Numbered from the stretch's first letter, positions 14,685 to 21,074 are shown. The stretch: 25,639 bases of DNA from an uncultured Clostridia bacterium (GCA_934270565.1 CAKQPR010000022.1:1-25639); one strand, 5' to 3'. Made by a program: numbers and translations. The notes: generated by a model from the sequence alone, not told the origin.

Positions 14685-16001
14685 TTATATTTTGTTTTCA
14701 TTCTTGTAGTAAAACACATGGAATTGTTTCAGCGAGGAAATTACGGTGTTGTGCCCTTGCGCGCCGAGAGCGGCTTTCGGACCGTAGCTGTCGTAATCGC
14801 GGCAAAGCGCTTTCACGTTTCTGTAAACACCTTCCCAGTCGGTTTGCTCGAACCCCGCAACTTTGTTTATCGCCGAAACGTAAGCGTTTACGGTTGTGTC
14901 CTTATAACCCTGTTTTGTGAGAAATTTACGGTATTCCTGTTTCATTCCTTCGTCACCTAAGCCCCACATACCCGACCTCCATGATTCAAAATTCGACTTA
15001 CCCGTCGCTACAGTTGTGTTCCGTTCTTTCTGATCTTCCTGCCCGCTCGTTGTATCGTGTGCCGAACCGCCTGAATAAATCGTCGGCGGGGTAGGTGCGG
15101 GCGGTTTGGGCGTGTACGACGGATCGGATATAAGGTCGATTTTAACAGACCCGTAATAATTGACTTTTCGTTCGAACGCGGCTTGATTTTCCGAATCCTT
15201 TAATATAATTTTCTTATAGAAGCGCTCGTAAACGTTCTTGTACGAATCGAAAAAATCGAGCTCGATCGTATATCTGTCCGGCTGATCGAGCGCGGCAATC
15301 CCGACGTTCTGCCACTTGCCGTCCATAAGCTTGTAGCCCTCTTTACCGTTGTAAACGCCCTTTGCCGAGACCACGCGCAAGACGGAAGCGGCTTCCAGAC
15401 GCTCGTATTCGAGACGGCAACCGTCGCAGCATTTCTCGTTCTCTTTTATAAACGCTTCATGACAAATCGGACATTTTATGTACTTCTGAATTCCGGTCTG
15501 AGCGGGTGCGATGACCGAAGATTCCGAAACGGGCGCGAGTGTCTCAACAGGCGCAGGTTCAAAAACAGACGAAGGTGCCGAAACAGTTGGGGTTTCTTTC
15601 CTTCTTGGTTCGCTTGTCTTGTTCCACTCACCTTTCGCAGACGGCACGACGTATAGCATAATAAAATCAAACAAAGCACAAAGCAAATAAAAAATAACCG
15701 TCGAGGGCACAGGATTAAGTAGCGTAAGAACGAATAAAACTGTCGAAATTACTATTTTTGCGATAGCCACACCGTGTACGGTGCATCCCTTTACAGCTAT
15801 GTAAATACCGACAATCAGATTGTAGCACCCTATGCAAAACAATAAAATGCACACTATCGTCATTATCGTGCCGTATTCCGGTAATATAGGCATTTCGCCG
15901 TACAACCCTATCGCAACAAAACAGAATACGCCCCATACAGCCGACAGCGCGCCGTCTACAATTTCACACACCCTGACAGTCGTATTTCTTTTGTTACCCA
16001 T
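14685..16001 (-). CDS. Four-helix membrane protein with zinc ribbon and SAM-like core-binding-type domain
   Basis: A 438-residue protein with an unusual layout. Four hydrophobic segments lie at about 13-33, 46-70, 77-97 and 99-119. A Ser/Pro/Thr linker follows to about 170, then a zinc-ribbon-like cluster (Cys177, Cys180, Cys191/192, Cys195), a globular region (about 205-295), a Pro-rich linker, and a C-terminal domain (about 352-432, YRKFLTKQGYKDTTVNAYVS) resembling the SAM-like core-binding domain of tyrosine recombinases. No catalytic recombinase domain follows. The ATG at 16001 is chosen over one 42 bases upstream because GGAGG lies just before it and the -10 lies further up. Promoter and operators are at 16015-16074. 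Domain calls are by eye; function unknown. Confidence 0.75.
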   Translation of the reverse strand: MGNKRNTTVRVCEIVDGALSAVWGVFCFVAIGLYGEMPILPEYGTIMTIVCILLFCIGCYNLIVGIYIAVKGCTVHGVAIAKIVISTVLFVLTLLNPVPSTVIFYLLCALFDFIMLYVVPSAKGEWNKTSEPRRKETPTVSAPSSVFEPAPVETLAPVSESSVIAPAQTGIQKYIKCPICHEAFIKENEKCCDGCRLEYERLEAASVLRVVSAKGVYNGKEGYKLMDGKWQNVGIAALDQPDRYTIELDFFDSYKNVYERFYKKIILKDSENQAAFERKVNYYGSVKIDLISDPSYTPKPPAPTPPTIYSGGSAHDTTSGQEDQKERNTTVATGKSNFESWRSGMWGLGDEGMKQEYRKFLTKQGYKDTTVNAYVSAINKVAGFEQTDWEGVYRNVKALCRDYDSYGPKAALGAQGHNTVISSLKQFHVFYYKNENKI

Positions 16002-16014
16002 ATTCCCTCCGAAA

Positions 16015-16028
16015 ACAAGTATAATTGT
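16015..16028. promoter_or_regulatory. Candidate operator 1
   Basis: Inverted repeat ACAAGTATAATTGT (ACAA-N6-TTGT), just downstream of the predicted start site of the minus-strand promoter. It shares the first eight bases with operator 2. Confidence 0.65.
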
Positions 16029-16044
16029 TAAAGTTCCGTACAAA

Positions 16045-16074
16045 ATTATACAACAAGTATTCTTGTATTGTCAA
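16045..16074 (-). promoter_or_regulatory. Consensus promoter of the membrane/zinc-ribbon operon
   Basis: Minus strand: -35 TTGACA (16074-16069), 18-bp spacer, -10 TATAAT (16050-16045); both boxes match the consensus exactly. The start site is expected near 16038. The spacer contains the whole 14-bp inverted repeat at 16053-16066, the position expected for a repressor that blocks RNA polymerase. Confidence 0.85.
16053..16066. promoter_or_regulatory. Candidate operator 2
   Basis: Inverted repeat ACAAGTATTCTTGT with perfect 5-bp arms, placed between the -35 and -10 of the minus-strand promoter. It is probably bound by the adjacent XRE-type regulator. Confidence 0.75.
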
Positions 16075-16081
16075 GAAATTA

Positions 16082-16095
16082 ACAAGAAAAGTTGT
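16082..16095. promoter_or_regulatory. Candidate operator 3
   Basis: Inverted repeat ACAAGAAAAGTTGT with the same ACAA-N6-TTGT format. It touches the -10-like TAAAAT of the plus-strand XRE gene, so binding here would give autoregulation. Confidence 0.65.
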
Positions 16096-16100
16096 AAAAT
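16095..16100 (+). promoter_or_regulatory. -10 element of the XRE gene (leaderless)
   Basis: TAAAAT followed by six bases (TGTCGT) and the ATG at 16107. No ribosome binding site is present in the gap. The layout is the same as for the ArsR gene (-10, six bases, ATGGA), which suggests a leaderless message. The best -35 (TTGTCA at 16068-16073) is 21 bases away, so the promoter would be weak or activator-dependent. Confidence 0.5.
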
Positions 16101-16106
16101 TGTCGT

Positions 16107-16316
16107 ATGGAAAGCTCGTTCGTAAAAAATCTTAAGGCATTGAGGCTCGAATACGGCGTAAGCCAAGCGGCGCTTGCGGAAGTTTGCGGCGTAACGCAAC
16201 AATGCGTGTCCGAATGGGAACGCGGCAAAATCGAGCCCACAATGTCTAATCTGTGGCGGCTTGCGGACTACTTCGACGTAACCATCGACGGTTTAGTCGG
16301 GCGCACCGCGATTTAA
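16107..16316 (+). CDS. XRE/Cro-CI family regulator
   Basis: A 69-residue protein that is one helix-turn-helix domain: KNLKALRLEYGVSQAALAEVCGVTQQCVSEWERGKIEPTM, with the classical recognition helix VTQQCVSEWE, then NLWRLADYFDVTIDGLVG. There is no sensor domain. It diverges from the membrane/zinc-ribbon operon across 105 bp carrying three ACAA-N6-TTGT sites, so it most likely represses that operon and itself. The ATG has no ribosome site and sits six bases after a -10 box. Its stop directly abuts the stop of the convergent VWA gene with no spacer. Confidence 0.9.
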   Translation: MESSFVKNLKALRLEYGVSQAALAEVCGVTQQCVSEWERGKIEPTMSNLWRLADYFDVTIDGLVGRTAI

Positions 16317-16997
16317 TTATTTGTTATCCTTATCCTCGGCTTCGGTCGGGGCTTTATTTTTGTTTCGTCCGACCGCTTCATGATAATAATCGGACATGCT
16401 TCTTTCCGCGAATCCCAACCCTAAATCCATATCGTAAATCACATCGCCCATTGCATCAAACACGTTCGACATCCTGAAGTCTTTATCCATGCTGACGCAG
16501 CGTTCCCTGCCGATACCTATAGACCGTCCGAAGCGTTCCGCGTCGATATTTGCACCGAGAAAAACCACTTCCCAGCCCTTTTCGTTTTGCACTCTGTCGA
16601 GCATTTTTTTGATTGTTCCATAATCGTACTTCGTGCTCGAATTCTCCTCACCGTCCGTCGTTATGGCAAGCACGGTATGTTTCGGCACGTCCTCTTTTTT
16701 CAGATGATCCTGTATAAGTTCGACGCGATCTACCGTTTCGCCTACGGCGTCGAGAAGCGCCGTTACGCCGTCGGGGCGGTAATCGCGTCTCGTCATCGGC
16801 TCGATTTTCTCTATGCTCACGCGGTCGTGCAGGATTCTCGTTCCCATATTAAACAAAACGGTCGTAACGAGCGTTTCGCGTTCCGGATCTTTCTGTTTTT
16901 CGATAAACGAGTTAAACCCGCCGATCGTATCGTCGGTAAGATGATGCATAGACCCGCTCATATCGAGCACAAACACCACTTCTGTAATTTCTTTCAT
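16317..16997 (-). CDS. VWA (von Willebrand factor A) domain protein
   Basis: A 226-residue cytoplasmic VWA protein. The MIDAS metal site is complete: D-x-S-x-S at Asp12, Ser14 and Ser16 (DMSGS), Thr79 in GVTALLDA, and Asp115 in TTDGEEN. The C-terminal tail is charged (KNKAPTEAEDKDNK). No signal peptide or membrane helix is present, so this is an intracellular VWA of the TerY/CoxE-like kind, which usually works with a partner protein or assembly. The start follows CGGAGG. It lies 52 bp after a small winged-helix gene on the same strand, probably in one transcript. The partner is not evident in the window. Confidence 0.9.
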   Translation of the reverse strand: MKEITEVVFVLDMSGSMHHLTDDTIGGFNSFIEKQKDPERETLVTTVLFNMGTRILHDRVSIEKIEPMTRRDYRPDGVTALLDAVGETVDRVELIQDHLKKEDVPKHTVLAITTDGEENSSTKYDYGTIKKMLDRVQNEKGWEVVFLGANIDAERFGRSIGIGRERCVSMDKDFRMSNVFDAMGDVIYDMDLGLGFAERSMSDYYHEAVGRNKNKAPTEAEDKDNK

Positions 16998-17049
16998 AAT
17001 TTCTGCCTCCGTATTATAAAAATTTCCGTCGTTAAAATGCCGCCGATTT

Positions 17050-17322
17050 TTAATTTCGGCTCACGTTCTTCTCTATGAAAATCGCCGGACTGACTTCGCG
17101 CGAACCGTCGTAATAATACCTTCCGCGCGTGGCTTTGACTATCGGATAGCCGAAGTCGGTCAGATACTTTATATTACGTCCGACCGTTTTTCTGTCGCAT
17201 TTTATGCCGAGCGAGCCGAGCACGTTCGCTATCTGGGATTGCGAGTATGTATGCTCCTTGCTGCTTCCGTATTGCAAACAGTACAGAACGTATAAAATAA
17301 TCGTTTTCTTGGCAATCTTCAT
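17050..17322 (-). CDS. Small winged-helix DNA-binding protein, WYL-regulator-like N-terminal domain alone
   Basis: A 90-residue protein whose sequence (ILYVLYCLQYGSSKEHTYSQ, IANVLGSLGIKCDRKTVGRN, IKYLTDFGYPIVKATRGRYY) resembles the N-terminal helix-turn-helix of WYL-domain regulators. The whole WYL sensor domain is absent; the protein ends after SPAIFIEKNVSRN. Either it is a genuine short regulator or a truncated one; the clean GGAGGG ribosome site and its own promoter region favour a working gene. An inverted repeat (17350-17386) overlaps its promoter. The VWA gene follows 52 bp downstream. Confidence 0.75.
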   Translation of the reverse strand: MKIAKKTIILYVLYCLQYGSSKEHTYSQSQIANVLGSLGIKCDRKTVGRNIKYLTDFGYPIVKATRGRYYYDGSREVSPAIFIEKNVSRN

Positions 17323-17340
17323 ATTTTACCCTCCATATAT

Positions 17341-17386
17341 ATTATAGCAAAATTTTGGGGACAAAAGTAGCCCGAACCCAAAATTT
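17341..17386 (-). promoter_or_regulatory. -10 box and 10-bp inverted repeat upstream of the winged-helix gene
   Basis: Minus-strand -10 TATAAT (17346-17341). A perfect inverted repeat, AAATTTTGGG (17350-17359) and CCCAAAATTT (17377-17386), lies immediately upstream with 17 bases between arms; the near arm falls between -10 and the expected -35. It is a candidate operator for the 90-residue regulator. The -35 itself is poor. Confidence 0.5.
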
Positions 17387-17468
17387 CCCTGAAAAAATCA
17401 CCTCCTTTTGCATAGCCTTACAATTATACACTAATCGCGAACGAAATAGGTCGCCCGAAAAGCGACAT

Positions 17469-17837
17469 TTAATCGGACAGCGGTTTTTCGCCGTTCTCTA
17501 TCAGCGCGTCATCTATTTCGTACAGATCGTAAACGCCGTTTTCGATAAACCAACCCACGATTATATCCGAAGCCAGACTATCAGACAGCACAAACCCCGC
17601 GGTTTTTAAAAGTTCGTCCGTTTCGCTTCTCGTAAGCCCGAGCGCAACCGCGAACGCAAGCGCGGTACGTTTCGTCGGTCGATAATCGGCGTCGCATCTG
17701 ATTTTGGAAAACAATTTTCTGTCAACGCCCGCCCGCTTGTAGCACTGCGAATCGATCATGCCCTTCCTGTCAATCAGCAAAAGCAACGTTTGCGAAAACG
17801 ACGGCTCACGCTTTATCGTCAATTCTCTGAAATTCAT
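17469..17837 (-). CDS. Helix-turn-helix-like small protein of the VWA cluster
   Basis: A 122-residue protein: FSQTLLLLIDRKGMIDSQCYKRAGVDRKLFSKIRCDADYRPTKRTA (about 14-60) forms a helix-turn-helix-like region, followed by ALAFAVALGLTRSETDELLKTAGFVLSDS and a helical C-terminus (WFIENGVYDLYEIDDALIENG). I recall similar proteins in Firmicutes near macro-domain and VWA genes, but cannot verify this here. The start follows AGAGGAG. It lies 146 bp upstream of the winged-helix gene on the same strand, so shared control is likely though not a tight operon. Whether it binds DNA, RNA or a protein partner cannot be told. Confidence 0.75.
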   Translation of the reverse strand: MNFRELTIKREPSFSQTLLLLIDRKGMIDSQCYKRAGVDRKLFSKIRCDADYRPTKRTALAFAVALGLTRSETDELLKTAGFVLSDSLASDIIVGWFIENGVYDLYEIDDALIENGEKPLSD

Positions 17838-17968
17838 TTTTCGTCTCCTCTTTCGATTTTTCGGTTTTCACTCTTCCGGAAACGAAACTAACCGAATTTC
17901 GAGACGTAAAACAGCAAAATGTTTCTCCAAAAACGAAACAAACTGCCTGCGATTTTTGCCGTATAATT

Positions 17969-18006
17969 AAAAAAACCGTAATGCTTCATGCATTTATGGT
18001 TTTTTA
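17969..18006. terminator. Bidirectional hairpin terminator
   Basis: Arms AAAAAACCGTAATGC and GCATTTATGGTTTTTT around TTCAT. A and T runs at the two ends make it usable in both directions. It insulates the VWA-cluster genes from transcription coming from ksgA. Confidence 0.55.
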
Positions 18007-18124
18007 TAAATCAGACAAGTAGTTTTATTGTACTTTTACACGGGTTACACGGTTTTGCACTAATAACATTACGTTTACTATTTTTAAATGTCGGGTTAAA
18101 GTTGATGTTTGTATTAAATCTTTA

Positions 18125-18162
18125 AACGAAAAAAGCCCCGATTCTGATAAAATCGAGGCTTT
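18125..18162 (-). terminator. ksgA intrinsic terminator
   Basis: Minus strand: stem AAAGCCTCGATT/AATCGGGGCTTT (18162-18151 with 18143-18132, one G-T pair), a 7-base loop, then a T run ending TTTTTTCG. It lies about 75 bp after the ksgA stop. Confidence 0.85.
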
Positions 18163-18238
18163 CGGCGTAAATTATAATAAATTATTATCGAAATAAAATT
18201 TGTATGAAATTTTGTTATGGGCGGTCTGCGATGAAATT

Positions 18239-19066
18239 TCAGCTTTTTTGCAGCTTTTTTATCGCGTTGTCGAGCTTAATGAAGTCGTTCGGGGATAGTT
18301 GTTCGGCGCGGACGGTGGGAGAAAAGCCGAGCGAAACGAGCAGTTCTGCTGCGGTCGATTTGTCGAAACCGAAACCGGCGGCGAGGTTGTTTACGAGCGT
18401 TTTTCGTTTCATCGCGAAGGCTTTGCCGACGAGCGCGTAAAGGCTTTGATCCGTGGGCGCGGCGGGGTCGAGTTCGATCCGAACGACCGCGCTGTCCACG
18501 TTAGGGGCGGGGGTAAAGCAATCGCGTTTTACGATGCGGGTAATGCTTGCTTTGCCGCGAAGCGCAACGGCTACAGAAAGCGCGCCGTAATCGCCCTTTT
18601 GCGGCGTGGCGCAGATACGCTCGGCGACTTCCTTCTGAACCATAACGGTGACGGACGAGGGTTTGTTTTCGCGCTCGAGAAAGGTGAAAAGCAGCGGCGT
18701 TGTGATATAGTACGGCAGGTTCGCAACGACCTTGTAGTGTTTGCCGACAAGCTCGTCAAGCTCGGCGTCCGCCCATTTCGTTACGTCATCCATTATTATT
18801 TCGACGTTGTTAAGCCCCGCGAGAGATTCGTCGAGCACCGTCGAAAGCGATCGGTCGATTTCGAATGCGACCACCCGCCCCGCGCGTTCGGCAATAGCTC
18901 GGGTAAGCGTTCCCGCGCCCGCGCCGATTTCCAAAGCGGTATCGTCGCTCGTTACGCCCGCGTCGGACACGATCGCGCGAAGAAGGTTATAGTCGGTTAT
19001 GAAGTTCTGTCCGTACTTTTTGGAGAACGAAAAACCGTGTTTTTTCAATAATGACGTGATATCCAT
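18239..19066 (-). CDS. ksgA: 16S rRNA dimethyladenosine transferase KsgA/RsmA
   Basis: A 275-residue SAM-dependent enzyme that dimethylates two adjacent adenosines near the 3' end of 16S rRNA during small-subunit maturation. It shows KKYGQNFITD at 17-25, the SAM-binding LEIGAGAGTLT (45-55), FEID with the acidic ribose ligand, and the catalytic NLPYY at 116-120. The ATG at 19066 is used rather than the open frame upstream, which runs into repeats and would add 39 residues not found in the family; AAAAAGGA precedes the chosen start. Repeats begin about 24 bases upstream, so no normal promoter is seen. A strong terminator follows. Confidence 0.96.
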   Translation of the reverse strand: MDITSLLKKHGFSFSKKYGQNFITDYNLLRAIVSDAGVTSDDTALEIGAGAGTLTRAIAERAGRVVAFEIDRSLSTVLDESLAGLNNVEIIMDDVTKWADAELDELVGKHYKVVANLPYYITTPLLFTFLERENKPSSVTVMVQKEVAERICATPQKGDYGALSVAVALRGKASITRIVKRDCFTPAPNVDSAVVRIELDPAAPTDQSLYALVGKAFAMKRKTLVNNLAAGFGFDKSTAAELLVSLGFSPTVRAEQLSPNDFIKLDNAIKKLQKS

Positions 19067-19084
19067 AATTTTTCCTTTTTCGTG

Positions 19085-19918
19085 TCGTTGAGGCGGTGAG
19101 CCACCGCGGGCGAGTGTTTGGGTTTGTACCGTTTCGCAATGTTCGTGTTCGCTCCCGCGAGGCGGTGAGCCACCGCAGGGCAAGTATTTCGGGTTAGTCG
19201 TGTACGACTGTATTTGTTTCTGCCGTGGGGAATTTCTCGACTTCGGCTTCGCCTACGCTCGAAATGACAGCGTGTTCGTTTGGTTGGCGGCGGGACGAGG
19301 GCGTCCCGCCCTACCGAGGCGAAATACGTTGTCAAAAGCGATATAGCGCAACCTTACGAATATCACCCGACTACCTCACTACTACAACTGTTTTCGACCT
19401 TTAAAGCGTTGCGGGGTCCGGGACACAGCCGCAAGGCGGTGAGCCACCGCGGGCGAGTGGATCGGTTTCGTTCTTTTCATTAGTTTGTTATATGCACTAC
19501 CCTTATACTTGCCCACAGGGGTTCCCTGCCGGCGGCTTTTTTGCTACTTTTTTCTCTGCCTGAAAAAAGTAGAATATATTTCCTTTTCTTTTCTAAAGAA
19601 AATATTTGTTACTATTCCCAAAGTAAATCATAGCGATAGCGCGTTTTCTCCGCCTGAAAAAAGTAGAATACCTTTACCTTTCTTTCCTAAAAAAGATATT
19701 TGTTACTATTTTCAAAGTAAGCCATAGCGGCAGCGCGTACTTGCCCGCAGGGGCTTCCCTGCCAGCGCGTACTTGCCCACGGCGGCTCGCCGTTCGCTCC
19801 CGCTTTGGTCTCGACTTCGCTCGCAATGACAGTAACTAAGTACCGTTTCGCTTGGCTTTATAATGTTATTTTGTAAGTACGGGCATCGCCGATTTTCCCG
19901 CAGGGGTTCCCTGCCGAA
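19085..19918. repeat. Gene-free repeat mosaic upstream of ksgA
   Basis: No gene is seen. It contains GCGGTG-AGC-CACCGC hairpins at 19093-19107, 19162-19176 and 19436-19450, cgaaatgaca family ends (about 19240-19268), GC-rich hairpin variant 1 (19289-19310), the recurrent cassette (about 19289-19641), and a second partial copy of its last part (about 19646-19735). It ends with tacttgcccgcaggggcttccctgcc-type fragments up to the rpsI terminator. Confidence 0.8.
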
Positions 19919-19950
19919 AAGAAAAACGGTTTGCGAAAGACAAACCGTTT
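19914..19950 (-). terminator. rplM-rpsI intrinsic terminator
   Basis: Minus strand: perfect 10-bp stem AAACGGTTTG/CAAACCGTTT (19950-19941 with 19933-19924), 7-base loop, then TTCTTTTC. It lies 20 bp after the rpsI stop. Confidence 0.85.
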
Positions 19951-19970
19951 CTGATATTTGCGATAAGGAA

Positions 19971-20384
19971 TTATCTCTTCGAGAACTGAGGAGCTCTGCG
20001 CGCCTTTTTGAGACCGTATTTCTTTCTCTCTTTCATTCTCGGGTCGCGGGTAAGGTAGCCTGCCTTTTTAAGCTCGACTTTATACGCCTCGTCCGCAACG
20101 ACGAGCGCGCGGGCGATACCGTGACGGATAGCGCCTGCCTGTCCCGAAAGACCGCCGCCCTTAACGTTTACGATGACGTCGAACTTGTCGGCGGCACCTA
20201 CGAGCGCGAGGGGCTGATTTACGATAAGCTTAAGGGTGTCGAGCCCGAAATAATCGTCAAGGCTTCTGCGGTTGACGTTTACGGAGCCGTTGCCGGCAAC
20301 GAGACGAACGCGGGCGATAGCCTTTTTACGTCTGCCGGTACCCCAGTACTGCAATTTCTTCTTTGCGCCGGATTTTGCTGCCAT
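19971..20384 (-). CDS. rpsI: 30S ribosomal protein S9
   Basis: A 137-residue S9: YWGTGRRKKAIARVRLVAGNG near the N-terminus, GGGLSGQAGAIRHGIARAL in the middle, and the conserved basic C-terminus KKYGLKKARRAPQFSKR, whose last residues reach the P-site tRNA in the ribosome. Length is slightly above the usual 130 because of an N-terminal extension (MAAKSGAKKKLQ). The ATG is one base after the rplM TGA, with GAGG inside the end of rplM, so translation is coupled. Confidence 0.98.
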   Translation of the reverse strand: MAAKSGAKKKLQYWGTGRRKKAIARVRLVAGNGSVNVNRRSLDDYFGLDTLKLIVNQPLALVGAADKFDVIVNVKGGGLSGQAGAIRHGIARALVVADEAYKVELKKAGYLTRDPRMKERKKYGLKKARRAPQFSKR

Positions 20385-20385
20385 A

Positions 20386-20829
20386 TCAGTTATACCTCTT
20401 TACTAAATTAAGGACTTCGGGCTGCTGAGCTTCGTGGTTGTGCTCTGCGCCTTTGTAGATACGAACTTTCTTAAGCATCTTTCTGCCAAGGCTGTTCTTG
20501 GGGAGCATACCTTTGATGGCGAGGTAAAGCGCTTCGTCGCTCTTCTCTTCCATAAGTTTCTTGTACTGAACCTGTTTAAGACCGCCCATATAACCGGTGT
20601 GGTGGCTCTTGTACTTGTCAACGAGCTTGTTGCCGGTGACTACGATCTTGTCCGAATTGATTACGATAACGAAATCTCCGCAATCCACATGAGGGGTGAA
20701 AGTGGGCTTGTTCTTGCCGCGAAGGATTGCCGCCACCTGACTTGCGAGGCGACCCATAGGCATATCCGTTGCGTCCACGAGGTACCACTTCTTGGAGATA
20801 TTCTGATCATTTGCCATAAAAGTTTTCAC
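20386..20829 (-). CDS. rplM: 50S ribosomal protein L13
   Basis: A 147-residue L13 (family about 142-148): KWYLVDATDMPMGRLASQVA at 14-33, HVDCGDFVIVINSDKI, HTGYMGGLK, and LPKNSLGRKMLKKVRIYKG, all family landmarks. The start is a GTG at 20829 with GAGGATATTACC before it; a later ATG four codons in would cut the conserved MKTFMA beginning. It is transcribed from a consensus promoter (20985-21013) with a leader of about 150 nt, and forms an operon with rpsI as in most bacteria. Confidence 0.98.
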   Translation of the reverse strand: MKTFMANDQNISKKWYLVDATDMPMGRLASQVAAILRGKNKPTFTPHVDCGDFVIVINSDKIVVTGNKLVDKYKSHHTGYMGGLKQVQYKKLMEEKSDEALYLAIKGMLPKNSLGRKMLKKVRIYKGAEHNHEAQQPEVLNLVKRYN

Positions 20830-20978
20830 GGTAATATCCTCAAAAAATATTTAAATTTTATTGCTCCCGTCCGCAACGTTTCACGCCGTTGCCGACAAAA
20901 GACTGCCCGATGGCAAGCGGCGAATGCGGGTCGGGGGGCTGTCCCGAACGCGCAAAAACCGTCGCTAACGCAACGTGC
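20830..20978 (-). ncRNA. Structured mRNA leader of rplM-rpsI (possible autoregulatory L13 leader)
   Basis: About 150 nt lie between the predicted start site and rplM. Minus-strand reading shows a hairpin GUUGC-GUUA-GCGAC near the 5' end and a perfect 6-bp stem GCAACG/CGUUGC with an 8-base loop (20892-20873) about 30 nt before the ribosome site. L13 leaders are known in Firmicutes and are thought to bind a ribosomal protein; I cannot match this one to the model by eye. Confidence 0.45.
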
Positions 20979-20984
20979 CCTAAT

Positions 20985-21013
20985 ATTTTACCATTATTGC
21001 GCGGTTATGTCAA
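20985..21013 (-). promoter_or_regulatory. rplM-rpsI promoter
   Basis: Minus strand: -35 TTGACA (21013-21008), 17-bp spacer, -10 TAAAAT (20990-20985). This near-consensus promoter fits a highly expressed ribosomal protein operon. Confidence 0.85.
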
Positions 21014-21056
21014 GCGAAAAAACGCGGTTTTTCGTTCAAATTTGCTCGTTTTTCGC
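21014..21056 (-). terminator. Possible terminator of the DUF4091 gene
   Basis: Minus strand: arms GCGAAAAACG... and CGTTTTTTCGC (21056-21047 with 21024-21014) about 20 bp after the stop. The T run is inside the 3' arm rather than after it, so it is atypical. It directly abuts the -35 of the rplM promoter. Confidence 0.4.
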
Positions 21057-21074
21057 AGTTTGTCGGGAAAAACG

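Larger units (their letters stand above)
17838..18238. other. AT-rich intergenic region between the VWA cluster and ksgA
   Basis: No gene is seen. It holds two terminators (17969-18006 and 18125-18162) and about 120 bp of AT-rich sequence between them with no clear promoter. The repeat families that fill other gaps are absent here. Confidence 0.6.

Noticed and set aside
14685..16001. Tyrosine recombinase or integrase call for the membrane/zinc-ribbon gene
   Set aside because: Only a core-binding-like domain is suggested; the catalytic domain with its R-H-R-Y residues is missing and the protein is membrane-anchored.
18007..18124. Small RNA or tRNA gene in the AT-rich gap
   Set aside because: No cloverleaf, promoter or strong fold is visible apart from the two terminators on each side.
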